Source: Porticoccaceae bacterium UBA4026 (GTDB lineage: Bacteria; Pseudomonadota; Gammaproteobacteria; Pseudomonadales; Porticoccaceae). Taken from it: a stretch of DNA of 61,428 nt. Position numbers and translations under genes: made by a program. Below the pieces are notes generated by a model that was given only the letters and a program-made list of their open reading frames with translations, did not search any database and was not told the DNA's origin. Of the stretch, positions 16,307-25,904 are shown in pieces. The first letter of the stretch is position 1; each line of letters opens with the position of its first letter. Where the stretch lies: NCBI GenBank assembly GCA_002382445.1, contig DGAQ01000048.1:19328-80755 (forward strand), in the 5' to 3' direction.

Positions 16307-18271
16307 ATGGGAATGATTATGATAACCAGACTAATTTCAGCCACAGTAGTAGCCTTATTGCTCGTTTCCTGCAATGAGCCGGTGACCTCCATAAGGTCTT
16401 CAGCTGAGATGGATCGCGCGCCTGTCGCATTTGAACAGGGCAGTTGTGAGGCCTTCGATGAGAATGGCACCGCTTTATTTGGTGATTTACACATCCACAC
16501 CAGCTATTCCTTTGATGCTGCAGCTAATAGCACCGGTGCTACGCCCGAAGATGCTCACCGCTATGCTCGCGGTGAGGAAATACCTATTTTCCCGATTAAC
16601 GATATGGGCGTTGCGGTTGGGCGAACAAAAATTGATCGGCCATTAGACTTTTTGGCAGTGACCGACCATGGAGAATTTTTAGGTGAGCGAGCTCTTTGTC
16701 GTACGGCTGGTTCTCCCGTTTACGATACAAAATATTGTTCAATCTATAGATCTAGTCAGCGCCAAGGCATGATACTGTTGGGTACGGTTATTACTACCGA
16801 GACACCCGTAAGAATTCCTGAGATCTGTGGTGCAGATGGTGGTCTTTGCCGAGATTATGCCCAGTCGCCGTGGCAGGATATTCAGGATACTTCTAATAAG
16901 GCCAATACTCCCTGTGAATTTACTAGCTTTGTCGCCTATGAATACACGGGCACCCCGGGTACCTCCAACTATCACCGCAATGTGATTTTTAGGAATGATT
17001 CAGTGCCTGAACTGCCCGTAAGTTACATAGATGCGCCGATCGATAGTAAATTATGGGCCGCCTTAGATGCGGTTTGTGACGCTGAAAACGGTTGTGATTA
17101 TTTAACCATTCCACACAACTCCAATTTAGCTAACGGGCGTATGGCGCCTTATATGCAATTGGAGGACACTACGGCGGCAAAACGCGCCTACGCACAAAGT
17201 CGATTGAAGCGCGAACCGATCATGGAAATTTTCCAGCATAAAGGTGGCTCTGAATGCATTAATGGTTTGAGTTCCGTATTTGGCGCGCCAGATGAGCTTT
17301 GCGAGATTGAAGCAGTTAGGCGCATGGGTGAAAATAAAATTTATATGACTAGTGATTTAAGCTCCTCCTCTGAGCTTGCCATGATAGAGGCATCTAAAGT
17401 GACGGTGGAATGTCCAGAGGGCACTATTGGCACTTACGGAATGCTTGGCGCTGGTTGTGTTCATCCGACAGATTTTCAAAGGTCGGCCCTCTTAGTGGGT
17501 CTTAAAGAAGAGCAAGCCATAGGACTCAATCCGGTCAAGTTGGGTATTATTGCGGCTACAGATACCCATTCAGCGACCTCTGGTGGTGTTAAAGAATCAG
17601 CTTGGGTAGGCGCTGTTTCAGGCGAGGCAAACCCAGCGCAGCGACTACAGTCAGGATTATTAACCAGTGGCATTGACGGTAACCCAGGCGGTTTAGCCGG
17701 CATTTGGGCTGCTGAAAATACTCGCGATGCGATCTTTGATGCAATGTTGCGAAAAGAAGTCTTTGGCACCTCAGGCCCAAGAATCAGACCGCGGTTGTTT
17801 GCCGGGTGGGGGTTTGATAGCAACCTGTGTCAGAGCAACGACATGATCACTCAGGCTTATGCTGGTGGTGTGCCGATGGGTGCTGATTTAATCGCTTCTG
17901 ATGAGCCCGGAAAGCCGATGTTCTTGGCTTATGCAGCTAAAGACCCGGATGGTCAAAAGCTTCAGGAATTACATCTCATTAAAGGGTGGATAGATTCCCT
18001 AGGCAAAATGAATACTCAGGTCATACCTATAGCAACCGAACAGGCAGGTGCAGATAGTCTTTGTAAGGTCTATACCGATGACAACTTTGATTCAACCCAA
18101 TCAGCTTATTACTACCTGCGTGCAGTGGAGCCAGAAACGCCTCGCTGGCACACCTATGATTGTGCCGCCATCGCAGAAGTTGATCGCCCAGAGGTTTGTA
18201 CTAATGGGCAGTATCCAAATATGATTCGAGAAATGGCGTGGACCTCACCCATATGGTATCAGGGACAGTAG
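16307..18271 (+). CDS. DUF3604-family lipoprotein
   Basis: About 655 residues. The N-terminus is a short lipoprotein signal ending in the lipobox LLVSC (Cys at about residue 22), so the protein is probably membrane-anchored on the periplasmic or outer-membrane side. The mature part is DUF3604, a PHP-like metal-dependent hydrolase-like fold: GDLHIHTSYSFDA near residue 60, DFLAVTDHGEFLGE, TIPHNSN and AATDTHSATSGG carry the likely metal-binding His and Asp residues. Several starts are possible (TTG 16298; ATG 16307, 16313, 16319); all give the same lipobox. Function of DUF3604 is not established to my knowledge. It is followed by a pseudogene fragment and then the DUF5916 gene. Confidence 0.85.
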   Translation: MGMIMITRLISATVVALLLVSCNEPVTSIRSSAEMDRAPVAFEQGSCEAFDENGTALFGDLHIHTSYSFDAAANSTGATPEDAHRYARGEEIPIFPINDMGVAVGRTKIDRPLDFLAVTDHGEFLGERALCRTAGSPVYDTKYCSIYRSSQRQGMILLGTVITTETPVRIPEICGADGGLCRDYAQSPWQDIQDTSNKANTPCEFTSFVAYEYTGTPGTSNYHRNVIFRNDSVPELPVSYIDAPIDSKLWAALDAVCDAENGCDYLTIPHNSNLANGRMAPYMQLEDTTAAKRAYAQSRLKREPIMEIFQHKGGSECINGLSSVFGAPDELCEIEAVRRMGENKIYMTSDLSSSSELAMIEASKVTVECPEGTIGTYGMLGAGCVHPTDFQRSALLVGLKEEQAIGLNPVKLGIIAATDTHSATSGGVKESAWVGAVSGEANPAQRLQSGLLTSGIDGNPGGLAGIWAAENTRDAIFDAMLRKEVFGTSGPRIRPRLFAGWGFDSNLCQSNDMITQAYAGGVPMGADLIASDEPGKPMFLAYAAKDPDGQKLQELHLIKGWIDSLGKMNTQVIPIATEQAGADSLCKVYTDDNFDSTQSAYYYLRAVEPETPRWHTYDCAAIAEVDRPEVCTNGQYPNMIREMAWTSPIWYQGQ

Positions 18272-18305
18272 AGGCCTATTTTACCAGCAAAGGTTACTGA
18301 GATTT

Positions 18306-18692
18306 AACTGCACTACTTTGTCCAGTGCCAAGCAATTTATTTACGTCGATCTACCCAACCCCTTCATTGTTGAAGTCCACGCGGGGCTGGTGATAGAGAA
18401 ACAATTAGGCTGGATTAACCTCGTCGAGGTGACGATTTGGCCGCCTATTCTTTTCGCTATTGAGGTAATCATTTGATTGCAAGACAGCAAGGTGAGTGAA
18501 GACAGAGTGTTTAAACTACTGGCCAGTACCAACCTTGTTTTGTGCGCTGTATGGTGGGGGGCTATTGGTTACTGAATCTATCGAACAGATTATAGGTTCG
18601 CCTAGTATGAGTCATTATGGATTGCTGGCGGTGCTGCAATCCAAATGAATGTTGTTGGGTGGTGTGATAAAATTGGAGAGTCAGAAAAATAA
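18306..18692 (+). pseudogene. decayed C-terminal copy of the membrane protein at 5062
   Basis: From 18306 the frame aligns without a single indel to the last 128 codons of the 5062 gene and ends at the same relative stop (TAA 18690). Shared stretches include FIVE, GLVIEKQL, LFAIEV/LFTIEV, IYR, WIAG and MNVV/MNIV. Three in-frame stops interrupt it: TGA 18474, TGA 18573 and TAG 18603. Each falls exactly where the intact gene has TGG (Trp of VWLQD, YWIYR and FAWDE), each a single G-to-A change. The upstream 160 codons are absent; the DUF3604 gene ends 34 bases earlier. No ribosome site or start is present. Confidence 0.92.
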
Positions 18693-18832
18693 TAGTTATT
18701 TACATAAAATAAGAATCTTACTTGCTCTTTATACTGTGTTAATAAGACGAGCTCGTTGGACATCGGTACAGTAATTTCGGAAAACCTATGTAATAGCTCT
18801 GTTCCTAAAATATAGAAAAAGTACCCATATTT

Positions 18833-21103
18833 ATGTCTAAAAATGCCTGTCGTTATCTATTACTAGTCACTCTAGGTTACTTAATGGTGCCTGCTGTCTA
18901 TGCGGCCATCACAATTGACGGAGAGCTCGATGAGCCAGAGTGGGCCAATGCTAGGGTTTATACCGATTTTGTTACCGTGGAACCACTTACCAGTGATCCG
19001 GCTAAATATGCCACTGAAGTGCGCATGATTACCAATGAGGAGGGTATTTTTGTTGGGTTTCGCAACTATCAGCCAGCAGCGGTTAAACGAGTCAATAGAC
19101 GTTTTGCGAGAGATGCCCAGATCGAATCCGACCACAATGTTGTTAGTATCGATTTTGATGGCACCGCTCAGTCTGGTTATGACTTTACCGTAGGTTCGGC
19201 TAATTCTAGGCAAGACGGTATTGTTGGCCATCAGACTTATTCGGGTGACTGGGACGGCATCTGGTATTCGCAAACATCGAGTGAAGCAGATTATTGGTAC
19301 AGCGAGATTCATATCCCTTGGACCGTCGCTCCAATGTCAGAGGCTGAAGAAGGTGTGAAAAATATGGCAGTGTGGTTTTCACGAGTGGTCTTTAATGAGT
19401 CCTTGCGTTTTGCCTTCCCCAACGCCTACTACTCCCGAAACACCTTTATGGAAGACTGGCACCCAATAGAGGTTAAGCAGGTAAAAGCGTCTACCTTGGA
19501 CTGGTTTCCTTATGCCAGCTACAACCATAATCTGCGCAGCAGTGACGATACTGATGCAACTGATAATACCAACGTTGGTCTGGACTTTATTTGGCGGCCC
19601 AATAGTAATACTCAATTAACGGGGGCCTTGAACCCGGATTTTGGTCAGGTTGAGAGTGATGATTTAGTGGTTAACTTTTCTGCCTTTGAGACGTTTGTGA
19701 GTGAAAAAAGAGCGTTCTTTACTGAAAATCAAGGTCTGTTTAATAGCGCCCAACCCAATGACGATGTTGTTCTTTACACCCGTCGCATCGGTGCCGGTGT
19801 CGATGAAGGCTTATTAGATGTCGATGTCGCGGCGAAGTTGACGCTTTATGGCAAGACTGTGGATATGGGCCTTTTTGTTGTTAGTGAAGACACCTCAGGG
19901 GAGAGTGCTGGCGGTGAATTTGTCTCCAGTAGAATCCAGAGAAAGTCTGATAATTTTACGGTTGGGCATCGATTAACTCATGTCACGCGCGACTTGTTAG
20001 AGCGTGAGGCAACAGTTCAAGGGGTTGATTTTAGGTGGGAATCCAGTGATAAAGTAACAGTGTCCGCGCAAATTTTGCATAGCGCTATCCACCAGAACGC
20101 CAATGATAACAACGACTATCAATCGGTTGACCAACAAGATTATGCAGGCTGGGTTAACTGGTCTTATGCACCCAGTGATGAATGGTCCCATGCATTGTAT
20201 TTCTCTCATTATGGCGATGATTTTGAAATGAATGACATGGGCTATATGAGGCGAAATGGATTTGATGAATTTTATGGTTACCATCGACATAATCGACTTA
20301 AATACGATCAGGGGACATCATTGCTGTCGGGTTCTACTGAATTTGCATATTCCTATCGAGAGAATACAGCGGGTGAACGGTTGTCTCTCTGGACTGAATT
20401 GAAATTTGACTGGGTATTTAAATCTACGCGCAAGATATCCGCAGATTTTGAAACAACATCGTCGGGCTGGGATGATCGCATCACCCGAGGTAATGAATCC
20501 TATTTTCGACCAGCAAAGTACAACGCTGGGCTGAGGTATGAGAGCCGGAGAGGTAATGATTTTGTGTTTAGCGCTAAAGCCTATACGGGCACAGAGGATA
20601 CCGGAGAATTATACTATGGAGCCTTTATCCGACCGCAGTTATATCTGACTGAAACCTTAACCCTTGGCGGTAGAGTCGGTTTTAAAAAATATAGAGAATG
20701 GCTTTTGTGGGATTCTGAAGCCTCTCAGTTGGCCGGTTATGAAACCGACAGATATTCTGGTGATATTCGCTTAGATTGGTATCCCTCCAATCGTCAAGAA
20801 GTGCGTATTAAATTTCAGTGGATTGGTGTAGATGCCGAGGTTATTAATAGTTATCAGCTTGATAATAGCGGTGATCTCCAAACGTCAGGTACAGAATCCT
20901 CGAGCTTTAGTATCAGTGATACCGCATTTCAAATTCGTTATCGCTATCAACTCGCTCCTCTCTCAGATATATTTGTGGTCTACAGCCGCGGTGGATTTTT
21001 CGGCAGTGATAGTGGAGATGAAGGCCCCGGAATATTATTTAACGAGGGTTGGAGTGGGGTCCAAGTTGAATCCTTAATTGCAAAAATACGCTATCGTTTT
21101 TAG
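18833..21103 (+). CDS. DUF5916-family outer-membrane beta-barrel protein with CBM9-like domain
   Basis: 756 residues. A signal peptide (cleavage after VYA, ~residue 24) leads into AITIDGELDEPEWANAR, the start of a carbohydrate-binding CBM9-like domain. The remaining ~530 residues are alternating-hydrophobicity strands typical of a DUF5916 beta-barrel, ending with a terminal Phe (KIRYRF), the outer-membrane insertion signal. GALNPDFGQVESD and FFTENQGLF near residue 265-300 are family landmarks. Role is unknown; it probably binds or passes a substrate at the cell surface. It stands alone between a pseudogene fragment and the molybdenum hydroxylase genes. Confidence 0.85.
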   Translation: MSKNACRYLLLVTLGYLMVPAVYAAITIDGELDEPEWANARVYTDFVTVEPLTSDPAKYATEVRMITNEEGIFVGFRNYQPAAVKRVNRRFARDAQIESDHNVVSIDFDGTAQSGYDFTVGSANSRQDGIVGHQTYSGDWDGIWYSQTSSEADYWYSEIHIPWTVAPMSEAEEGVKNMAVWFSRVVFNESLRFAFPNAYYSRNTFMEDWHPIEVKQVKASTLDWFPYASYNHNLRSSDDTDATDNTNVGLDFIWRPNSNTQLTGALNPDFGQVESDDLVVNFSAFETFVSEKRAFFTENQGLFNSAQPNDDVVLYTRRIGAGVDEGLLDVDVAAKLTLYGKTVDMGLFVVSEDTSGESAGGEFVSSRIQRKSDNFTVGHRLTHVTRDLLEREATVQGVDFRWESSDKVTVSAQILHSAIHQNANDNNDYQSVDQQDYAGWVNWSYAPSDEWSHALYFSHYGDDFEMNDMGYMRRNGFDEFYGYHRHNRLKYDQGTSLLSGSTEFAYSYRENTAGERLSLWTELKFDWVFKSTRKISADFETTSSGWDDRITRGNESYFRPAKYNAGLRYESRRGNDFVFSAKAYTGTEDTGELYYGAFIRPQLYLTETLTLGGRVGFKKYREWLLWDSEASQLAGYETDRYSGDIRLDWYPSNRQEVRIKFQWIGVDAEVINSYQLDNSGDLQTSGTESSSFSISDTAFQIRYRYQLAPLSDIFVVYSRGGFFGSDSGDEGPGILFNEGWSGVQVESLIAKIRYRF

Positions 21104-21298
21104 TCCTATGATTGCAGCTCCTAGCAACCTATCCCTCGGAAGTGTTATATTTCTTAATAGTCTGTTTTTGTGCGTCGGTATAATTAAGTTGTCTACTGGC
21201 AAAAATCATCCTTTTCAATATACTAAACCGTTTAGCATTAGCATTAGTATAAAACAACAATGATACCCTCAAACGAAACTGCGCTAAGAGAGTCAAAA

Positions 21299-21805
21299 AT
21301 GATCGTAATAACTGTTAATGGTACTGAACAAAAACTACAGGTAGACCCCTCAACACCCTTGCTATGGGTACTCCGTGAGCAACTTGCACTGACGGGCACA
21401 AAATTTGGTTGTGGTATGGCTCAGTGCGGTGCTTGCACTGTGCATGTTAACGGCACGGCCATACGTTCTTGTGTCACGCCTGTGTCAGCGGTTAGTGGGC
21501 AAAAAATTACCACTATTGAGGGGCTCGCGCCGAGTAATAATGAACTTCACCCGCTTCAGCAGGCTTGGATTGAAGAGCAGGTGCCCCAGTGTGGTTACTG
21601 CCAGTCTGGTCAACTTATGTCTGCAGCGGCACTCTTGGCGAAAAACCCATCACCCTCAGATGCGGATATTGATGACGCCATGGCAGGCAATATTTGTCGC
21701 TGTGGTATGTATAGCCGTATTCGCAAAGCCATTAAGTCGGCTGCCGGGGTGCAACAGTTCGATCCCGCCCTGGTTGATTTTGTGCAGGAGGTGACCAATG
21801 GGTAA
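21299..21805 (+). CDS. molybdenum hydroxylase [2Fe-2S] subunit (xanthine dehydrogenase family)
   Basis: 168 residues, the small iron-sulfur subunit of an IorAB/xanthine-dehydrogenase-family hydroxylase. The N-terminal plant-type cluster is FGCGMAQCGACTVHVNG (CxxxxCxxC, with the fourth Cys in IRSC). The C-terminal four-helix domain carries the second cluster: QCGYCQSGQ and NICRCGMYSRI. I prefer ATG 21299 (MIVITVNG), which gives normal family length and has AAGAGAG upstream; an ATG at 21260 would add 13 residues. The large subunit gene overlaps by eight bases. Electrons would pass from the molybdenum centre through these clusters to an acceptor. Confidence 0.92.
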   Translation: MIVITVNGTEQKLQVDPSTPLLWVLREQLALTGTKFGCGMAQCGACTVHVNGTAIRSCVTPVSAVSGQKITTIEGLAPSNNELHPLQQAWIEEQVPQCGYCQSGQLMSAAALLAKNPSPSDADIDDAMAGNICRCGMYSRIRKAIKSAAGVQQFDPALVDFVQEVTNG

Positions 21806-24035
21806 GTGGACCAGACGCGGTTTTATTAGTGCTGGCGTTATTGCCGGTGGCGGATTAATTGTCGGTGTTGCGATTCGCCCAGGCAATCGTGCCAGCGAAC
21901 TGTCCAAACACGTGACAGGCGAGGGTGAAACACTCCTTCATACCTGGGTAAAGCTCGATAGTAATAATGTGGTCACGGCCATCGTTCCACACTCGGAAAT
22001 GGGCCAAGGCGTTGGCACAGCGCTGGCGCAAATGCTTGCAGACGAGCTTGATGCCGACTGGAGTCTGGTCAAGTTCGAGGAGGCTCCGGCCATTAGCGAG
22101 TTCGCTAACTATCCTATGGGTAAAGCCATGCTGCTTGCCGGCGTCGACATGCCGGACTTTGTGGTTCCTACTGTCGATGGCGTTCTCATTCGTACCGCCC
22201 AAGCGCTTGATCTGCAAATTACCGGTGGCAGTCTCAGCGTTCGCACCACTGGGGCCTATGGCATGCGTGTCGCAGGTGCTGCCGTCAAGGAAATGCTGCG
22301 TATCGCGGCGGCTCAAGCTTGGCAGGTTCCAGTGGGTCAAGTGGTCGCACGTGATAGCCAGATGATTCATGAGGCGACGGGTCGAAGCGAACCCTATTCC
22401 TCATTTACGGCCGCCGCCGCAGAGATGACGCCACCCGCATCGCCTACATTGAAAACGCCCGATGAGTTTAAGATTATGGGGCAGCATGTTCAACGACATG
22501 ACCTTCCTAGTAAAGTCGATGGTACTGCTACCTTTGCCCTCGATGTAAGGGTGCCTAATATGCTGTATGCCACAGTCAAGCGTGCACCCACCTTTGGTGG
22601 TGGCGTTGACAATATTGATGACACTCTGACCCGTGCGATAAAGGGTGTTGTGGACGTTGTTCGGCTTCCGCCTGCTGAATTCAGCGCATTGGTCGGCGGC
22701 TTCTCTTCTGCGGAATCGGTCGCGGTTGTTGCTGAGGGCTACTGGCAGGCAAAAAAGGGCATGGACGCGCTTAATATTCAGTGGCGTGCTACGGAGAATG
22801 ATGCTGTGTCCAGCGACACTATCTTCGCGCAATTTGATAGGGATATTAGCGCCGCTGTAGATCGTCAACCTGATGTTTCAGAGGGTGACTTGGCCGCTTC
22901 CATGGCTAATGCCGCTCAAGTGATAGAAGCGGACTATCGGGTTCCCTTTTTAGCCCATACCTGCATGGAACCTCTGAATGCGACAGCTGTAGTTAAGGAC
23001 GGTTTCTGCGAAATTTGGTTAGGCTGTCAGAGTCCATTAAGTTTCCGCCAAGCCGTCGCCGACTCTCTGGGTTTTGAGGTTGAAAATGTGACCTTGAACA
23101 ATTGCTTTATGGGTGGTGGCTTTGGCCGAAAATCTCGAGCCGACTACGCCATTCAGGCAGCGCAGCTAGCGGCTAAGGTGGGGCGCCCCGTGCAACTCAT
23201 TTGGTCACGGGAAGAAGATGTTCAGCAAGACTTTTACCGTCCAGCGGTTCAGAGTCGCTTCCGCGCAGCACTGGATGAGGCAGGCAACCTCACGGCATGG
23301 GAAAATACCTATGCGGGAAAAATGGAACCTATTGAAGCGCCTCTTATCGCTTATGCCGTTGCGGCTAAAGAGATTGGTCATGTTGCCAGTCCAACCCATG
23401 TGCCTTTAGGCGCATGGCGCAGTGTGGATCATTCCCAGCATGGGTTTTTTACCGAATCATTTATAGACGAAGTGGCCGTCGCCGCTGGCCAGGATCCTTA
23501 TGAGTATCGCGCTACGCGGCTTAAACATTTACCGCGACAACTCGCTGTTTTAAGAAAAGCTGCTACCGAGGCTCAATGGGATGTGCCACTCGCGCCAGGG
23601 CGTGGACGAGGCATTGCACTGCAGGAGTGTTTTGGCTCGATCGTCGCAGAGGTCGTTGAAGTGACAGTCAAGGATGGCAACTTATCTGTTGATCGGGTAG
23701 TAGCAGTCATTGATGCGGGATATGCGATTTCGCCCGATGGAATGAAGGCGCAAATTGAATCGGGTATTATTTATGGTCTGAGCGCTGCTCTGTATGGAGA
23801 GATCACCATTAAAGACGGGGCGGTGGCAGAGAGTAATTTCCATGACTACCCATCGGTAAGAATGTCTAAGGCGCCTGTCATTGAGACGCATATTATTAAC
23901 AGCGGCGAAACTATGGGTGGAGCGGGCGAGCCTGGTACACCACCGATTGCGCCAGCACTGGCGAACGCTATTTTTAATGCCACCGGCAACCGAATACGTC
24001 AGCTACCGATAAAGAACTCTACGCTTAATGTTTAA
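21798..24035 (+). CDS. molybdenum hydroxylase large (molybdopterin) subunit, IorB-like
   Basis: 745 residues, aldehyde-oxidase/xanthine-dehydrogenase catalytic subunit of the isoquinoline-1-oxidoreductase beta type. A twin-arginine leader (TRRGFISAGVIAGGG) predicts export of the folded complex to the periplasm, the small subunit being carried along. Cofactor motifs are SEMGQGVGTALAQML near residue 67, GGGFGRKS near residue 438 and GGAGEPGTPP near residue 710, the Glu there being the expected catalytic base. It follows AGGAGG and overlaps the small subunit. No FAD subunit is nearby, as is usual for the IorAB type. Substrate may be an N-heterocycle or an aldehyde; aldehydes from polyamine oxidation are conceivable but unproven. 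Confidence 0.9.
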   Translation: MGKWTRRGFISAGVIAGGGLIVGVAIRPGNRASELSKHVTGEGETLLHTWVKLDSNNVVTAIVPHSEMGQGVGTALAQMLADELDADWSLVKFEEAPAISEFANYPMGKAMLLAGVDMPDFVVPTVDGVLIRTAQALDLQITGGSLSVRTTGAYGMRVAGAAVKEMLRIAAAQAWQVPVGQVVARDSQMIHEATGRSEPYSSFTAAAAEMTPPASPTLKTPDEFKIMGQHVQRHDLPSKVDGTATFALDVRVPNMLYATVKRAPTFGGGVDNIDDTLTRAIKGVVDVVRLPPAEFSALVGGFSSAESVAVVAEGYWQAKKGMDALNIQWRATENDAVSSDTIFAQFDRDISAAVDRQPDVSEGDLAASMANAAQVIEADYRVPFLAHTCMEPLNATAVVKDGFCEIWLGCQSPLSFRQAVADSLGFEVENVTLNNCFMGGGFGRKSRADYAIQAAQLAAKVGRPVQLIWSREEDVQQDFYRPAVQSRFRAALDEAGNLTAWENTYAGKMEPIEAPLIAYAVAAKEIGHVASPTHVPLGAWRSVDHSQHGFFTESFIDEVAVAAGQDPYEYRATRLKHLPRQLAVLRKAATEAQWDVPLAPGRGRGIALQECFGSIVAEVVEVTVKDGNLSVDRVVAVIDAGYAISPDGMKAQIESGIIYGLSAALYGEITIKDGAVAESNFHDYPSVRMSKAPVIETHIINSGETMGGAGEPGTPPIAPALANAIFNATGNRIRQLPIKNSTLNV

Positions 24036-24105
24036 CAGAAGTGACTGTTAGATTACAAATTTGCCTGTTCAATCAAGAGCGAAGAAATACTCACCAACAC
24101 CGGAT

Positions 24106-24149
24106 TGATCAGGCCATCAAAACGATGGCCTGATCAGTTGTCGGTTTTT
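24106..24149 (+). terminator. strong intrinsic terminator between convergent genes
   Basis: TGATCAGGCCATC (24106-24118) and GATGGCCTGATCA (24124-24136) form a perfect 13-base-pair stem with a five-base loop, followed after seven bases by a TTTTT run at about 24145. It lies between the convergent molybdenum hydroxylase and transporter operons. The stem may also stop the opposite strand, although no T run is placed for that direction. Confidence 0.82.
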
Positions 24150-24165
24150 ATAGTTAAGGAAATCC

Positions 24166-24978
24166 TCACCCAACCTCATTGCGCTTGCTCTGTCTGAACA
24201 TAATCCAGCTGGCGATGATAATACCGATGCTCACTGTGCCGATAATAAGCGTAGCCAGCGCGTTAATGTCGGGTGTCACACCCAGTTTGATTTTAGAGAA
24301 AATCACCATTGGCAAAGTACTAGCCCCAGCACCAGAGGTGAAGCTGGCGATCACCAGATCGTCCAGCGATAGAGTAAAGGCCAGCAGCCAGCCAGATAGC
24401 ATGGAGGGCGCAATTAACGGCAGCGTGATATCAAAGGCCACTTGCATTGGTCTGCCTCCGAGGTCCATGGCGGCTTCTTCCATTGATTGGTCCATGCTAG
24501 CCAACCGCGATTGCACGATCACCGCGACATAGGCCATTGAGAAAGTGATGTGGGCAATAGTGATGGTGCTAGCACCGCGAGATAGAGGCCAGCCAATCAG
24601 TTCTTGTAGGCTGACAAACAGCAGTAATAGGGACAGACCAGTAATAACCTCGGGCATGACTAAGGGGGCGGCAATAAGGCCGGTAAAAATAAGACGTCCG
24701 CGGTAGCGACCCATCTGCGTCAATGCTAGCCCCGCCATGGTACCGAGAATCGTGGCGAAGGTAGCACTAACAGCGGCAATTTTGAGGCTCAGTAGAGCGG
24801 CGTTAATAATTTGTTCGTTGTTCAGTAGAGCGGAGTACCAGCGCAGTGAAAAACCACCCCAAACAGTCGCTATGGATGAGTCGTTAAACGACAATAGAAT
24901 TAACATTAGTATGGGCAAATACAAAAAGGCAAAGCCAAAACATAGGGCCGAGAATATAAAACGAGATGACCTGTTCAT
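24166..24978 (-). CDS. potI: polyamine-type ABC transporter permease (PotI/PotC)
   Basis: About 270 residues, the second membrane permease of a spermidine/putrescine-class importer, with six hydrophobic helices. The loop that contacts the ATPase is visible as EEAAMDLGGRPMQVAFDITLP near residue 150 (EAA motif). ATG 24978 is chosen because a GGAG site precedes it and it begins two bases after the potH stop; the frame remains open further upstream inside potH, which is not credible coding. It is the last gene of a minus-strand operon and is followed by the terminator at 24106. The exact ligand is not fixed by sequence; the family also includes importers of other cationic solutes. Confidence 0.92.
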   Translation of the reverse strand: MNRSSRFIFSALCFGFAFLYLPILMLILLSFNDSSIATVWGGFSLRWYSALLNNEQIINAALLSLKIAAVSATFATILGTMAGLALTQMGRYRGRLIFTGLIAAPLVMPEVITGLSLLLLFVSLQELIGWPLSRGASTITIAHITFSMAYVAVIVQSRLASMDQSMEEAAMDLGGRPMQVAFDITLPLIAPSMLSGWLLAFTLSLDDLVIASFTSGAGASTLPMVIFSKIKLGVTPDINALATLIIGTVSIGIIIASWIMFRQSKRNEVG

Positions 24979-24980
24979 GG

Positions 24981-25904
24981 TTATTTTTTCTCCTGCTGGC
25001 TGCGCTGAAACAGCATGATGGGAATAACCAAAATAAACAGCAGTACCGTCGCCACGGCAGACGCCAATGGCCAATCGCGGTTGACAAAGAATTCATCATA
25101 AAGGGTCCGGCCAATCATCAACGAGTCGATACCGCCAAGTAGTGCCGGTATGACAAATTCACCCAGCGCCGGAATAAACACCAACATAGAGCCAGCAATA
25201 ATGCCTGGCATAGACAGGGGCAGGGTGGTGTCGACAAATACCTGCCAGGGTTTAGCGCCAAGGTCGGCCGCCGCATCCTGTAGGTCTAGATCCATTTTTT
25301 CTAGAGTGGCATACAGGGGTAAAATCATGAACGGTATGTAGGTATAAACAATGCCAAGATACACAGCACCGTTGGTGTAGAGCAATTCCAGAGGCGCGTC
25401 TATAAGGCCTGTGTAAGCGAGCAGGCCGTTAACCACGCCATTTTTACCCAGCAGGCCCATCCAAGCGTAAACGCGTAGTAAAAAAGATGTCCAAAACGGC
25501 AGTATCACCAGCATGAGAAGAACATTGCGCACGGTGGGTGTTGAGCGCGCTATGCCGTAAGCCATAGGGTAGCCTAATAGCAGGCATAAAAGAGTGGAAA
25601 TGCCGGCAATTTTGATTGAGTTAAAGTAGCTAATCCAATATAGGTTGTCTTCGGTTAGAAACAGGTAGTTGTCGAAAGTCGCATGCAGCCAGTTTTTAGT
25701 ATTAGCACCAAAATCAAATAGAGCAGTGAAGGGTGGTTGAGCAACGATGGGGTCGGCCAGGCTGATTTTAAAGACGATGCCAAAAGGGACTAAGAAGAAC
25801 AAAAACAGCCACAAATAGGGCAGTCCGATGACAAAGTTGCGCCATAACTTGTCTCCCAATGGTTGGCTGTAGCGAGTTGCTTTAGGGCCTGAAAGGTCTT
25901 TCAT
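24981..25904 (-). CDS. potH: polyamine-type ABC transporter permease (PotH/PotB)
   Basis: 307 residues, first permease of the importer. After a short cytoplasmic N-terminus (WRNFVIGLPYLWLFLFFLVPF begins the first helix) there are six helices, and the EAA loop is LQDAAADLGAKPWQVFVDTTLP near residue 195. The start ATG overlaps the potG stop in an ATGA arrangement, so the two are translationally coupled. Together with potI it should form the membrane channel. Length and gene order (F-G-H-I) match the PotFGHI putrescine system more than PotABCD, in which the binding protein gene is usually last. Confidence 0.93.
   Translation of the reverse strand: MKDLSGPKATRYSQPLGDKLWRNFVIGLPYLWLFLFFLVPFGIVFKISLADPIVAQPPFTALFDFGANTKNWLHATFDNYLFLTEDNLYWISYFNSIKIAGISTLLCLLLGYPMAYGIARSTPTVRNVLLMLVILPFWTSFLLRVYAWMGLLGKNGVVNGLLAYTGLIDAPLELLYTNGAVYLGIVYTYIPFMILPLYATLEKMDLDLQDAAADLGAKPWQVFVDTTLPLSMPGIIAGSMLVFIPALGEFVIPALLGGIDSLMIGRTLYDEFFVNRDWPLASAVATVLLFILVIPIMLFQRSQQEKK

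Noticed and set aside
18474..18605. Idea that UGA is read as Trp, since stops in the 18306 copy replace Trp
   Set aside because: One of the three is TAG, the copy lacks its 5' half and any start, and genes in the window use TGA as a normal stop (for example 38158 and 33485).
21855..22370. Long open frame antisense to the molybdenum hydroxylase gene
   Set aside because: Follows from the GC-rich codon pattern of the sense gene; no ribosome site or family features.
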